Positions 15,861 through 24,620 of a DNA stretch of 64,000 bases are shown here, one piece after another. This DNA is from a virus. The position numbers and the translations under genes were made by a program. The stretch is taken from positions 1 through 64,000 of IMG/VR virus record IMGVR_UViG_3300011116_000673. One strand, given 5' to 3'. How positions within the stretch are numbered: position 1 is the first letter of the stretch; each line of letters begins with the position of its first letter. The notes under the pieces were generated by a model, which was given only the letters and a program-made list of their open reading frames with translations, was not told where the DNA came from and ran no database searches.

Positions 15861-17030
15861 ATGGGAAAATTACAAGAAAAACTCAACAACATCAGCAGTG
15901 AACAAGAAGCTAAGAAGAGGAAAGAAAAGCTAATTGATGCATTGGCAGATGTGCTTGTTGAAAAGAACATTGATCTTGCTGAGTTAGGTGACTTAAAAAA
16001 AGTTACAGTTACACAAAAATTCAGTAAGGACAAAGAAGGTGAACCACAAACTCAAGAGACTGTAGTCGTACAGCTTTCTCCAAAATGGGAAGCTGGACCA
16101 GAATGGCCAGTAGTTAAACAAGGTCCATCTTTTAAATTACCAATTAGTAAAGCTTCCGCTAAACCAGCAGTTGGCTTTAAAACCTGTGTTGTTGTTCCCG
16201 ATTTGCAGATTGGATTTTATCGTGGCAGGTCTGGTGAACTAGAGCCAACTCATGATGAGAAAGCAATAGCTGTTTCAGTAGCAATCATCAAGGCAGTAAA
16301 GCCAGATGTCATTGTTTGCGTTGGTGACAACTTAGATTTACCAGAAATGGGTAAGTACCTTACGTACCCAGCGTATGCGCAAACTACACAAGCATCTGTT
16401 GACAGAGCAACAGAGTTTTGTGCGGAGATGCGAAACGCAGCACCAAATGCTCAGATAGTTTGGTTGGCAGGTAATCACGAAGAGAGAATGCCTAAGTATC
16501 TTCTTACTAATGCTGGAGCAGCATATGGCTTGAGGAGAGGAAACGTTCCAGAATCTTGGCCAGTATTAAGCGTTCCCTATCTTTGCAGAATGGATGAATT
16601 TGGTGTTGAGTACCGACCAGGGTATCCCGCATCTGACTTTTGGATAAATGAAAAGTTACGAGTAATACATGGAGATAGAGTTAAATCATCAGGATCAACA
16701 GCACACGTTTATTTAAATGCGGAGAAAACGAGCGTAATTTATGGACACATTCACAGAATTGAAACTGCGTATAAGACTAGAGAGGACTTTGATGGTCCTC
16801 GCACAATCATGGCGGCGTCGCCTGGCTGTCTCGCTCGTATTGATGGCGCTATCCCTTCTACTAAAGGTGGCGTAGATTTAGACGGTAGACCATTGACTCG
16901 CTACGAAAACTGGCAACAAGGTCTTGGCATAGTTACCTACGAAGACACTGGTATGCATAAGTTTGCTTACGAAGTAATTCCAATTTATGATGGTTGGGCA
17001 ATGTACCACGGCAAAGAGTACAGTGCGTAA
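15861..17030 (+). CDS. Calcineurin-like metallophosphoesterase
   Basis: 389 residues, ribosome site TGGAG. Residues 1-55 are a charged coiled-coil-like arm. The phosphoesterase motifs follow: PDLQIG (about 113, with Gln where His is usual), VGDNLD (about 154), AGNHEER (about 204), IHGD and GHIHR (about 295). These bind a dinuclear metal centre that hydrolyses phosphodiesters or phosphomonoesters. The DxQ variant occurs in some phage members. Possible roles are nucleic-acid end processing or nucleotide degradation. The following gene starts 5 bases downstream. Confidence 0.8.
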   Translation: MGKLQEKLNNISSEQEAKKRKEKLIDALADVLVEKNIDLAELGDLKKVTVTQKFSKDKEGEPQTQETVVVQLSPKWEAGPEWPVVKQGPSFKLPISKASAKPAVGFKTCVVVPDLQIGFYRGRSGELEPTHDEKAIAVSVAIIKAVKPDVIVCVGDNLDLPEMGKYLTYPAYAQTTQASVDRATEFCAEMRNAAPNAQIVWLAGNHEERMPKYLLTNAGAAYGLRRGNVPESWPVLSVPYLCRMDEFGVEYRPGYPASDFWINEKLRVIHGDRVKSSGSTAHVYLNAEKTSVIYGHIHRIETAYKTREDFDGPRTIMAASPGCLARIDGAIPSTKGGVDLDGRPLTRYENWQQGLGIVTYEDTGMHKFAYEVIPIYDGWAMYHGKEYSA

Positions 17031-17035
17031 CATAC

Positions 17036-17671
17036 ATGACAACAATTATTGCTATTCAAGGAGATGGGTTTTCAGTAATTTGTGCTGACTCTCGTATTAG
17101 CGATTCTTACGCTGATGGGATGATTTCACAAATAGGAACTTTGCGTGAAGGTTCTGGAAAAGTAGCTGTAAACGGAAAATACCTATTAGCAACTGCTGGA
17201 GACCTCAGAGCAATCAACATTCTTCAACACGTGTTTCAACCACCAACCCCAACGCCTAACACTAGAGGTAAAAAGCTAGATCAGTTTATTACCAGCAAGT
17301 TTATTCCGGCACTACGAGAGTGTTTTGATTCTCAAGGGTACTCAGTTCCTGATCGTGATGATAAAGAACATATGGCTGAACAAGGGTCAACTATTCTTTT
17401 GTCAATCAATGGAACGTTGTATTTAATTGACGGAGATTATTCGTGGTATTCCGACTTTACTGGGCTGTACGCAATTGGCACTGGCTCTTCGTATGCTCTT
17501 GGAGCACTACAAGCTTTGGTACATAACAAGAAACAGACGGTCATTCAAGCAAAAGCCAACGCTATAAAAGCCATAGCAATCTCTGCTAAGTTTGACCCAT
17601 ACACGGGTGCGCCATACCACACCTTTGTGCAAGAATACGAAGTACGCAGTAAATCGCGTAAACCTGTATAA
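17036..17671 (+). CDS. Proteasome/HslV-like Ntn hydrolase
   Basis: 211 residues from ATG 17036, chosen because it places Thr directly after Met (MTTIIAIQGDGFSVICADSR). After Met removal Thr1, Asp17 and Arg19 fall exactly at proteasome-beta positions. A lysine in EGSGKV followed by YLLATAGD fits the Lys33 / G47-type loop, and YAIGTGSSYALGAL matches the SGS helix region. This is the proteasome-beta/HslV fold, in which the N-terminal Thr is the nucleophile. No unfoldase partner is seen. It lies just before a holin-like gene and the portal; it could be a maturation protease or a host-directed hydrolase. Confidence 0.7.
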   Translation: MTTIIAIQGDGFSVICADSRISDSYADGMISQIGTLREGSGKVAVNGKYLLATAGDLRAINILQHVFQPPTPTPNTRGKKLDQFITSKFIPALRECFDSQGYSVPDRDDKEHMAEQGSTILLSINGTLYLIDGDYSWYSDFTGLYAIGTGSSYALGALQALVHNKKQTVIQAKANAIKAIAISAKFDPYTGAPYHTFVQEYEVRSKSRKPV

Positions 17672-17672
17672 T
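17667..17672 (+). promoter_or_regulatory. -10 box TATAAT before membrane protein
   Basis: Overlaps the stop of the Ntn hydrolase gene; leaves a leader of about 22 bases with a strong AAGGAG ribosome site before ATG 17700. Confidence 0.5.
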
Positions 17673-17699
17673 TAACAAACCAACAAAAGGAGTAATACC

Positions 17700-17951
17700 A
17701 TGAAAACAGCTCATGTAGACGCAACAGCAAAAGGAGCCTTGTTAGGCTTGTTGACATACGTCGGCACAAAATACGACGTTTCAGCAGAGGTAGTAGCTGC
17801 CTGTGTTCCAGTAGCAGCCCTTGCTCTGTCGTTCATTTCAACCAAGATTGGTGACAAAAATACAACCATGTTGATTGACTTGGCTACTAAAGCCGTAGCT
17901 GCAGCCCCAGCAAAACCTGCTGCCAAAAAAGCTCCAGCAAAAAAGAAGTAA
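17700..17951 (+). CDS. Small membrane protein with Ala/Lys/Pro tail (holin-like)
   Basis: 83 residues, strong AAGGAG site. Two weakly hydrophobic helices (TAKGALLGLLTYVGTKY and VVAACVPVAALALSFISTKI) and a basic tail of AAPAKPAAKKAPAKKK type, as in histone H1-like tails. The topology resembles small actinophage holins, but a better holin candidate lies next to the endolysin. The basic tail would be cytoplasmic. It may be a second holin/antiholin or a virion membrane-interacting protein. Confidence 0.55.
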   Translation: MKTAHVDATAKGALLGLLTYVGTKYDVSAEVVAACVPVAALALSFISTKIGDKNTTMLIDLATKAVAAAPAKPAAKKAPAKKK

Positions 17952-17964
17952 TATCTTATTACTT
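17946..17964 (+). terminator. AT-rich hairpin, weak terminator candidate
   Basis: AAGTAATA-TCT-TATTACTT, a perfect 8-bp stem with a 3-base loop, straddles the stop of the holin-like gene and is followed by TTTCTTAA. The stem is AT-only except for two pairs, so termination would be weak. Confidence 0.35.
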
Positions 17965-17981
17965 TCTTAAAGAGGTTTTAA

Positions 17982-19676
17982 ATGCCTATTGATTTTTGGT
18001 CTCCGTCTTATAGGGCTGCATCTAGCGATCTAACAGTTGCTATCAGCCCTTTAGGACTAGTTGAACTTGCCGACGAAGAGTTTGAAGTTCACGGCCCACG
18101 CCTTAACCGTTACTCTGCTGCATGGGCTTGGTATCTAGGACACCATTGGTCATACCGTCGCGAAATGGGCGACAACAACATCACGATGAATTATGTCCGA
18201 ACAATGTCGGACTTCATCACCAACTTTTGTTTTGGTAAAGGAATTCAATTTAAAGTTCCTGAGCAAAACCAAGCAATCATCCCACGACTTCTTCATGAGA
18301 TTTGGGATAACCAAAACAATAAACATTATTTGCTTTGGCAAATGGGTCAATTAGCCAGTGTTACTGGAGATTGTTTTGTAAAAGTTGCGTATGATGAACC
18401 ATACACGGATGGTGCTGGTGTTGTTCGTCCAGGTCGTGTGCGAATTTTGCCTCTTAACCCAGCTCATTGTTTCCCTGAATATCACCCACATGATCGTGAA
18501 CGTTTGTTGCGCTTTAAACTTAAGTATCGTTTTTGGGGCACATCTCCAGAAGGTACTCGTCAGGTTTACACCTTTACAGAAATTCTTACCGACGAACTAG
18601 TTCAACAATATGTAAACGACGAACTAATTGATTCATATCCAAACCCAATTGGCACAGTTCCTATTGTGCACATTCCAAATATAACTATTACTTCGTCACC
18701 TTGGGGACAATCAGACATTTGGGATGTAATTCAGTTGAATCGTGAACTTAACGAAAAGATGACTGAAGTTTCAGACATCATTAACTACCACGCTGCTCCA
18801 GTAACAATTATTACTGGCGCAAAAGCAAGCCAACTTGAACGAGGACCAAAGAAAGTTTGGGCTGGCCTTCCAAAAGATGCGCAGGTATTTAACCTTGAAT
18901 CTCGTGGAGAAATGGCTGGAGCGCTTGAGTACATTCAAATGATTAAGCGAGCAATGCATGAGATTACTGGTGTTCCAGAAACAGCATTAGGACAATTCCA
19001 ACCAGTATCTAATACTTCTGGTGTTGCTTTGGCTATTCAGTATCAGCCTTTGATGAACCGTTATCAAATGAAAAAAGTGCACTTTACTAACGGTTTAGAA
19101 AAACTTAATGAAATTATTATTAGAACAGCAGCCGTATTCATGCCAGAACTTTTGGTGTACGACGCATCACAATCAGCAATGCCGGAAGCAGATCAACTAA
19201 CGCAGTTAGATCCGATGGACCCAAATACTTACAAGACAACAATCCATTGGCCTGAACCACTTCCTGTTGATGCTCTTATCAAACTTAACGAAGCCCAAGC
19301 AAAAATGGCATTGGGTATTGAGTCCAAGAAAGGTGCTCTTCGTTCACTAGGCGAAGAATTCCCGAACGAAAAGATGATTGAAATTTTTGATGAACTTATG
19401 GACGATGCAATTGACCAAGGTGCACTTGATATGGTGCGTGCACAAATTGGTCAAGCAGTAATGCTTGCTACAGGCCTATTGCCTGATACATCTGGTATGC
19501 AAACGACTTCCGCTGGAGGTGCTAATGTATCTAGTGCGGGAAGTTCGGGAACGGGCGGACCGCTTCCAGGTGTTGGTGGTATTCCACCAATTGAGGAAGA
19601 CTTAATTAATAAAATGACTAGTCGGGCATATGGCGCAAGATTTGCACAGCGTCGTATTCCTGATGAAGACAAATAA
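17982..19676 (+). CDS. Portal protein (SPP1 gp6-like)
   Basis: 564 residues, ribosome site AGAGG. Helpful segments are RYSAAWAWYLGHHWSY at the N-terminus, TGDCFVKVAYDEPY, and the stem/wing part with DVIQLNRELNEKMTEVSDIINYH, typical of the SPP1-gp6 portal family. EITGVPETALGQF, then NTSGVALAIQYQPLMNRY, also fit that family. The C-terminus is Gly/Ser-rich. Twelve copies form the DNA channel at the capsid vertex and dock the terminase. It is followed by scaffold and capsid genes as expected. Confidence 0.9.
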   Translation: MPIDFWSPSYRAASSDLTVAISPLGLVELADEEFEVHGPRLNRYSAAWAWYLGHHWSYRREMGDNNITMNYVRTMSDFITNFCFGKGIQFKVPEQNQAIIPRLLHEIWDNQNNKHYLLWQMGQLASVTGDCFVKVAYDEPYTDGAGVVRPGRVRILPLNPAHCFPEYHPHDRERLLRFKLKYRFWGTSPEGTRQVYTFTEILTDELVQQYVNDELIDSYPNPIGTVPIVHIPNITITSSPWGQSDIWDVIQLNRELNEKMTEVSDIINYHAAPVTIITGAKASQLERGPKKVWAGLPKDAQVFNLESRGEMAGALEYIQMIKRAMHEITGVPETALGQFQPVSNTSGVALAIQYQPLMNRYQMKKVHFTNGLEKLNEIIIRTAAVFMPELLVYDASQSAMPEADQLTQLDPMDPNTYKTTIHWPEPLPVDALIKLNEAQAKMALGIESKKGALRSLGEEFPNEKMIEIFDELMDDAIDQGALDMVRAQIGQAVMLATGLLPDTSGMQTTSAGGANVSSAGSSGTGGPLPGVGGIPPIEEDLINKMTSRAYGARFAQRRIPDEDK

Positions 19677-19727
19677 TTCGTAAACTACATCAGTAAATAT
19701 TCGCTAAACAACACATAGGAGAAAATT

Positions 19728-20531
19728 ATGGCAAAGCGAGAAACAGATGAAATCACCATCCCTGCAATTGCAGTTGATGCGTTTAATGAAGAGGCTCAAC
19801 AAGTAGCCCCAAATAATCAAGTTACCCCAACGGGTAAAATCTTTTCTGAAACAGATGTTGAAAACATCCGTAAACAGGAAAAAGACAAGATGTACAAGCG
19901 TCTTGAAGAAGCTGATGCACGAGCAAAGGCAATGGAAGAGCAACTCAAAGTCCTTGCACAGGACCGTGAAGCAGCAATTAAAAAAGCTGAAGAAAAGGCT
20001 CGTGCTGAGGAAGAAATCCGCAAACAACGAGAATTTGAAGAGCTTACATCCAAGCAATTGTTGGCAAAGACTGAAGATGAATTCAACACCAAGATTAAAA
20101 ACATTGATGCTGAATGGCAATCTCGGTTTGCAGCAATTGAAGAGGATCGCAAAGCTCAACAAGCGTTGCTTGAGAAAGAACGAGAATTGCGTGAATTAGA
20201 AGCTTATCGTCAGCGCAAGCTTCACGAGGAACAAGAAAATATCATCCCAGAATTGATTGATCTTGTTGCTGGTAACTCTATTGAAGAGGTAGACGCTTCA
20301 GTAGATATCTTGCGCCAACGCAGTGCTGCTATACTTCAAAGTGTCCAGCAAGCGACGCAACCACGCCAACTTAAAGGCGTATCAGTTACTTCGCCAGTGT
20401 CTGGGCCAATGGAAAACCAAACGGAATACCAGACGTTGAACTCGGATGACATCCGAAACATGACAATGGACCAGTATGTTAAAATGAGAGACAGGCTATT
20501 AAGTTCACGATCCAATAAAGGTCGTTTTTAA
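19728..20531 (+). CDS. Capsid scaffold protein
   Basis: 267 residues, ribosome site ATAGGAG. The centre (about 40-175) is a long charged helix rich in Glu, Lys, Arg and Ala (KRLEEADARAKAMEEQLKVL, then KAEEKARAEEEIRKQ). The ends are less structured. Lying between portal and major capsid protein and being mostly coiled coil is the usual description of a scaffold that is removed from proheads. A TAAACT box at 19684 (in the gap) could be its promoter. Confidence 0.8.
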   Translation: MAKRETDEITIPAIAVDAFNEEAQQVAPNNQVTPTGKIFSETDVENIRKQEKDKMYKRLEEADARAKAMEEQLKVLAQDREAAIKKAEEKARAEEEIRKQREFEELTSKQLLAKTEDEFNTKIKNIDAEWQSRFAAIEEDRKAQQALLEKERELRELEAYRQRKLHEEQENIIPELIDLVAGNSIEEVDASVDILRQRSAAILQSVQQATQPRQLKGVSVTSPVSGPMENQTEYQTLNSDDIRNMTMDQYVKMRDRLLSSRSNKGRF

Positions 20532-20567
20532 GGTCCAATATTCAACATGAAATTTAGGAGATAAATT

Positions 20568-21653
20568 ATGGCAATTCCAGGCCCACAGGGTGGCGCAATT
20601 ACGGGTGCAGGTCTTACTTCGGTAACGACAACTGGTTACTCAAGTGATGCAACACTCTCACCAGCGATTCAACAGATTTGGTCAAAAGAAATTTTGTTCC
20701 AAGCAATGCCTGTTCTTCGTTTTGAGCAATTCGCAGTGAAGAAGACTGAACTTGGTGTAATGCCTGGTTTGACAATCAACTTCATGCGTTACACCAATCT
20801 TGGTGTTAACGAGACAACTGGCGCGACCCTTACTGAAGGTGTTCGTCTTGAGCCAGTAGCTTTGTCAGCATCGCAGATTCAGATCACAGTTGGCGAACAA
20901 GGACAAGCTCTTGCCGTAACCGAACTGTTGCTCAACGCATCGTTTGACGACGTAATGGCTTCATCAAGCCGTTTGCTTGGTCGTCACATGGCACAGTCAA
21001 TGGACATTCAAGCACGTAACACGCTCTATCAGAACGCTATTCCGTTCGGTGGTGGCGCAGCAGTTCCACCAAGCGTTGTCTTTGGTCGCAAAACCAATGG
21101 CGCAACACGTGGTTCAATTGCTCCTTACGAGTATTCGGCAGCTGGCACATACAACGATCCTGGCTACCTCTCACCTGCAACAATTAAAGATGCAGTTGAA
21201 ATTCTTGCTGGTCAGAACATCCCACGTCTTGGTGACACATACGTGTGCTTCGTTCACCCATCACAAAGCCGTGCGCTTCGTGACTGGCCGGAATTCATTG
21301 AAGTAACAAAATATGCTGCTCCAGGCAACTTCATGCTTGGTGAAATTGGTCGTATCTACGACGTAGTTTTCATTGAGACAACTCAAGTTGCTCAAGGTGG
21401 CGGTCCTGCAGACCTTGTGTCGGGCACGACTGGCAACCAAGCACCAACAGCAACTTCATACAGCGCCATCATGATTGGTGACAACGCTTTCGGTCACGCT
21501 ATTGCATTGCCAGTAGAACTCCGTGACGGTGGTGTCATTGACTTTGGTCGTGAGCATGGTCTTGCTTGGTACGCAATTTGGGGCTTCGGTATGATCACTG
21601 GAGAATCCCGTGTTGTACTTAACACCAAGGGTGGCGCAATCGGCGCTTCGTAA
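20568..21653 (+). CDS. Major capsid protein, N4-gp56 family
   Basis: 361 residues, ribosome site TAGGAG. It shows the N4-gp56-type pattern: an N-terminal arm, LSPAIQQIWSKEILFQAMPVLRF, then GLTINFMRYTNLG, LTEGVRLEPVALSASQIQIT and HMAQSMDIQARNTLYQ. The fold is HK97-like. Codon use is C/G-ending compared with neighbours (AAC, TTC, CGT), as expected for the most abundant virion protein. No propeptide is obvious. A strong terminator follows. Confidence 0.9.
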   Translation: MAIPGPQGGAITGAGLTSVTTTGYSSDATLSPAIQQIWSKEILFQAMPVLRFEQFAVKKTELGVMPGLTINFMRYTNLGVNETTGATLTEGVRLEPVALSASQIQITVGEQGQALAVTELLLNASFDDVMASSSRLLGRHMAQSMDIQARNTLYQNAIPFGGGAAVPPSVVFGRKTNGATRGSIAPYEYSAAGTYNDPGYLSPATIKDAVEILAGQNIPRLGDTYVCFVHPSQSRALRDWPEFIEVTKYAAPGNFMLGEIGRIYDVVFIETTQVAQGGGPADLVSGTTGNQAPTATSYSAIMIGDNAFGHAIALPVELRDGGVIDFGREHGLAWYAIWGFGMITGESRVVLNTKGGAIGAS

Positions 21654-21670
21654 TTATCTCTAAGATGTAA

Positions 21671-21699
21671 GTGGGGGTTAATACCCCCACTTTATTCTT
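21671..21699 (+). terminator. Rho-independent terminator after the capsid gene
   Basis: GTGGGGGT-TAAT-ACCCCCAC, a perfect 8-bp GC-rich stem with a 4-base loop, followed by TTTATTCTT. It should end or attenuate transcription after the capsid gene and so raise capsid mRNA relative to downstream genes. Confidence 0.8.
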
Positions 21700-21723
21700 A
21701 ACTACACAAAAAGGAGCCATAAA

Positions 21724-21975
21724 ATGGCACGTGCTAAAAAAGAAATTAAAGAATTTGTTGAACAAGACCAAAGTTTGTACGCAATTGAGCGTGATGAAGC
21801 CGAAGTACTTGATCCAACCACCAAAGACGAATTGGTATCAGCAAGAGTCAAGGGTAGTTGGGTTATGTTTTGGAGCCAATCAAGCTATTCATTTGTTGAC
21901 GGACAACGATACAAACTTCCTCGTGAACTGTTTAACTATCTTAAGAAAACAGGAAATATCTACGACACACTCTGA
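21724..21975 (+). CDS. Small hypothetical protein (head region)
   Basis: 83 residues, ribosome site AAGGAG. It starts with a Lys/Glu helix (MARAKKEIKEFVEQDQ), then an SH3-like beta segment (VKGSWVMFWSQSSYSFVDGQRYKLP) and a final helix ELFNYLKKTG. The gene is the first after the capsid terminator, where phages often encode head-decoration or connector proteins. No family was recognised. Confidence 0.6.
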   Translation: MARAKKEIKEFVEQDQSLYAIERDEAEVLDPTTKDELVSARVKGSWVMFWSQSSYSFVDGQRYKLPRELFNYLKKTGNIYDTL

Positions 21976-21985
21976 GGTTTAAATA

Positions 21986-22627
21986 ATGACAGGATTTATA
22001 GTACCGAACGCAAAACAATTTGGTGTATCAATCCAAAGTTTAGACCAAGCAGAACCTGATTCATTAGATTTTGAAATTGTTGGCAACAACCGCTATGCGG
22101 TTCTTTCTGGACTATCCGCTACCTTTAACGCAGCAGTCAACGGATCAGCAATCATTACTTCCGGTGAAGTTATTATTGATGGTGTTTACGGACAGGTTTC
22201 TGGAACTACTTTAAACTTTACAGCCCCTGCTGTTGATCCACGTTTTGATTTAATTGTTGCCCAAAACAGCGCTGGAGTATTTTCTTTAAATACAATTATT
22301 GGAACTGCAGACGCAACCAATCCTATTTTCCCAACAGTAGCTTCTACTCAAATTGTTCTCTATGCTTTGTACCGAAAGTCTGGAGAAACTTTTGGCAACA
22401 ACAGCGTTGTAGATAAACGAAAATTAACATCTACAGTAATCCGCAGTGGAACTGGTACTCCTCCTGCAGTTGGCGTAGACGGAGATTTGTATATCCGAAC
22501 TGGGTTTACACCAGCAGTAGGTCAATCATCTCTGTATGTAAAACAGTCTGGGTCTTGGCAAAACTTAGGTGTATACACTGTAGTTCCTGATGTTCCTTTA
22601 AACCCATTTTTGCTTGTTGGATTGTGA
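21986..22627 (+). CDS. Virion fibre-like structural protein
   Basis: 213 residues. The N-terminal half is beta-rich with FNAAVNGSAIITSGEVIIDG and FTAPAVDPRFDLIVAQNSAGVF, resembling receptor-binding or baseplate upper-fibre domains. The end has GVDGDLYIRTG, then SSLYVKQSGSWQNLG, a fibre motif. Given its place among head genes it may be a head fibre or whisker. Its stop overlaps the next GTG (GTGA). Confidence 0.55.
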   Translation: MTGFIVPNAKQFGVSIQSLDQAEPDSLDFEIVGNNRYAVLSGLSATFNAAVNGSAIITSGEVIIDGVYGQVSGTTLNFTAPAVDPRFDLIVAQNSAGVFSLNTIIGTADATNPIFPTVASTQIVLYALYRKSGETFGNNSVVDKRKLTSTVIRSGTGTPPAVGVDGDLYIRTGFTPAVGQSSLYVKQSGSWQNLGVYTVVPDVPLNPFLLVGL

Positions 22628-22776
22628 GCGAAGAACTACTTCCTACTCCCACGGGAACTGTTGCAGACATTACAAGAGTTCGCCGCGTTAGTTTAGGGCG
22701 TTTTAGAGAACAGCAACCAGCAATGAACCAAGAGTTGCAAGACACAGTTCCTGGCTCTGGTTCTGGCGATCAATAA
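22624..22776 (+). CDS. Small coupled hypothetical protein
   Basis: 50 residues from GTG 22624, whose last bases form the previous stop (GTGA). The sequence is polar, with a basic centre (TRVRRVSLGRFREQQ) and a Gly/Ser end. It has no domain. Support comes from coupling and from filling the gap up to the next promoter. Moderate doubt remains because it is short. Confidence 0.4.
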   Translation: MSEELLPTPTGTVADITRVRRVSLGRFREQQPAMNQELQDTVPGSGSGDQ

Positions 22777-22781
22777 TAAAG

Positions 22782-22787
22782 TAAACT
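22782..22787 (+). promoter_or_regulatory. Leaderless-type promoter (TAAACT)
   Basis: TAAACT ends exactly 6 bases before ATG 22794; the same hexamer and the same 6-base distance recur at 58386 and 59198. No ribosome site precedes the ATG. Confidence 0.55.
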
Positions 22788-22793
22788 GTTAGC

Positions 22794-23627
22794 ATGCATA
22801 CAGTATTTGACCCTGCTTCCGTAAACACCATTACAACAATTGCTAGAGGGTTCTTAAGAGATTTTCCTAAGTTTTTTCAAGTATCGTTTAATGCGGTAGG
22901 AAGAACCTACGAATTAGGTAATCCAAATATTGATGCTGACTCCCTATGGGTTGCTTCATACACAAACAGCGCCCCAGTAACTATAACTTCAAGCACTTCC
23001 GCTAGTTCTTATTACTCACTAGATGCACGCAATGGCATTTTGCGGTTTAACCAAACCCCAACTGCTGGCGCAAACATCTTGGTTGAAGGTTACTATTATG
23101 AATGGGTTTTGCCGTCAGACCTTGAGTTTTACGCAAACCATGCTATTGAACAACATGTCTATAACTTAGATTTACCTCTTGAAAACATGTCTGGGATTGT
23201 CATTGACACTATTGGTATGAGTTGTGTTGTTGAAGCCCTTTGGGGTTTGCTTACTGAATACAGCCGAGACATTGACGTTACTACCTCAGAGTCCGTACAT
23301 ATCCCGGCAAGCCAGCGGTTCAGAATGGTTCAAAGCCTTCTTGATTATTGGTCAAAAGCATATGAGAAACAAGCCAAAGCTTTAAACATTGGTCTTGAAA
23401 GAATTGAGATAATGAATCTTCGCCGTGTGTCCAGAAGTACAAACAGGTATGTTCCTATTTACAAGTCTAAAGAACTTGGAGAATACGGTCCAATTGAACG
23501 TCTCTTTCCAGAAATTGGAGATGGCGTTATCAATATTGAAGAACCTGAGGATGAGCAAATTAGAAACGTATATGTAGCTGTAGAACCTGGAACTACCTTA
23601 AACACAACTGCTATCTACGGGATGTAA
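22794..23627 (+). CDS. Probable head-tail connector (neck) protein
   Basis: 277 residues. The N-terminal part is mixed (ITTIARGFLRDFPKFFQVSF, then GILRFNQTPTAGANILVEGYYYEWVLP), and the C-terminal part is helical with MVQSLLDYWSKAYEKQAKALN. The helix-rich end and the position after the capsid block agree with adaptor proteins, and a related layout is common in N4-gp56-capsid myoviruses. No named family was recognised. It has its own leaderless promoter. Confidence 0.55.
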   Translation: MHTVFDPASVNTITTIARGFLRDFPKFFQVSFNAVGRTYELGNPNIDADSLWVASYTNSAPVTITSSTSASSYYSLDARNGILRFNQTPTAGANILVEGYYYEWVLPSDLEFYANHAIEQHVYNLDLPLENMSGIVIDTIGMSCVVEALWGLLTEYSRDIDVTTSESVHIPASQRFRMVQSLLDYWSKAYEKQAKALNIGLERIEIMNLRRVSRSTNRYVPIYKSKELGEYGPIERLFPEIGDGVINIEEPEDEQIRNVYVAVEPGTTLNTTAIYGM

Positions 23628-23630
23628 CCC

Positions 23631-24161
23631 ATGGATGGTCGCAGAGAACTTGCCCACATTCGCAAGAACTATCGTCAGTACCACCGACAAATTGGCGAAA
23701 CCATAACATGGTTTAGTTTTATACCTTTCTCACCTACAGGCAGCGAATACGATGACGTATACGATGAGGGTCCATCTGGTCCAGACGGTAAAAAGTACAA
23801 AGACAAAGTCATCATTCCAGTATTGATGGTCACTGAAACTGAAGACACAAAACGAGCTATTCCAGAAGGTAGGCAGCCAGTTCAAGTAGTAAACGTTGTT
23901 ATGTCTATTGCTGACATGCGTGATGCTGGTGTTGAAGAGCCGTACGAGTATCAACGGCATTTAAACGATATTTTTATGTACGACGCTAGGTATTACAGCG
24001 TCACCATGTACCGTGTTCGTGGTCGTGTAAAAGATGACGTATTGGTAGTTGTAGAAGGAATTGAAATTTACGTAAGTGATGAAATGCCTAATGATCCAGG
24101 TCCTGCAGCACTAACCGTAAATGACTTTCCTTGGCCCTCTACGTTGCCATCCCTTACCTGA
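23631..24161 (+). CDS. Probable head-closure/stopper-type protein
   Basis: 176 residues beginning MDGRRELAHIRKNYRQYHRQ, followed by a beta-rich domain with TWFSFIPF, KVIIPVLMVTE and RYYSVTMYRVRGRVKDDVLV, then VEGIEIYV. The strand order is like small beta-barrel stoppers of tailed phages. It starts 3 bases after the preceding stop. The role is inferred from order in the head-tail joining block. Confidence 0.5.
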   Translation: MDGRRELAHIRKNYRQYHRQIGETITWFSFIPFSPTGSEYDDVYDEGPSGPDGKKYKDKVIIPVLMVTETEDTKRAIPEGRQPVQVVNVVMSIADMRDAGVEEPYEYQRHLNDIFMYDARYYSVTMYRVRGRVKDDVLVVVEGIEIYVSDEMPNDPGPAALTVNDFPWPSTLPSLT

Positions 24162-24170
24162 TAAACTGTA

Positions 24171-24194
24171 ATTGCTTAGCGTGCGCTAAGCAAT
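24171..24194. repeat. Perfect 11-bp inverted repeat in the neck-gene gap
   Basis: ATTGCTTAGCG and CGCTAAGCAAT flank a 2-base centre. As RNA it would form a stable hairpin, but there is no U-tract after it, so it is more likely an operator or a translational/processing element than a terminator. A TAAACT box lies just before it (24161-24166). Confidence 0.6.
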
Positions 24195-24221
24195 ACAACG
24201 CCTAGGGTTAAAGGAGTGCCA

Positions 24222-24620
24222 ATGACTGGCAAGACAACTTCATCTGCCACTTCTCGCCCTGTTATCCAAGGGGTTCCTTCCCCGATTGGTTATTTAGCTG
24301 AGCTTTCAGTAAACTTTGAACATCATTTAGGTCGTATTATCAATGCTGAAATGGTCAAAGAAACAAAGAGAATTAGAAAAGCTCTTGTCCAAAAAGAACC
24401 TGAATGGAAAGACATTGCTCAGTACCTTGATGTTTATTGGGATCCTAAAGTTTTAAGTTTTTCATATGCTTTAAGAACCAAAACAGCAAGAGAAAAGTTT
24501 AAACAATTAGAATATGGTCCTCCTGCTAAGTCGCTTCTTAGACACGAACTTCTTGAATTGAACAAAACTTTTGGCGTTGAGATCAACAACTCTATAAATA
24601 AGTTTTTAGGAAACAAATGA
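24222..24620 (+). CDS. Hypothetical neck/tail-completion protein
   Basis: 132 residues from ATG 24222, 5 bases after AAGGAG; the GTG at 24216 overlaps the ribosome site and is unlikely. Mostly helical: YLAELSVNFEHHLGRIINAEMVKETKRIRKAL, then a short beta part (DVYWDPKVLSFSYALRTK) and final helices. The location between stopper and terminator-like genes suits a tail-completion factor (gp10/gpZ-like position). No motif decides. Confidence 0.5.
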   Translation: MTGKTTSSATSRPVIQGVPSPIGYLAELSVNFEHHLGRIINAEMVKETKRIRKALVQKEPEWKDIAQYLDVYWDPKVLSFSYALRTKTAREKFKQLEYGPPAKSLLRHELLELNKTFGVEINNSINKFLGNK

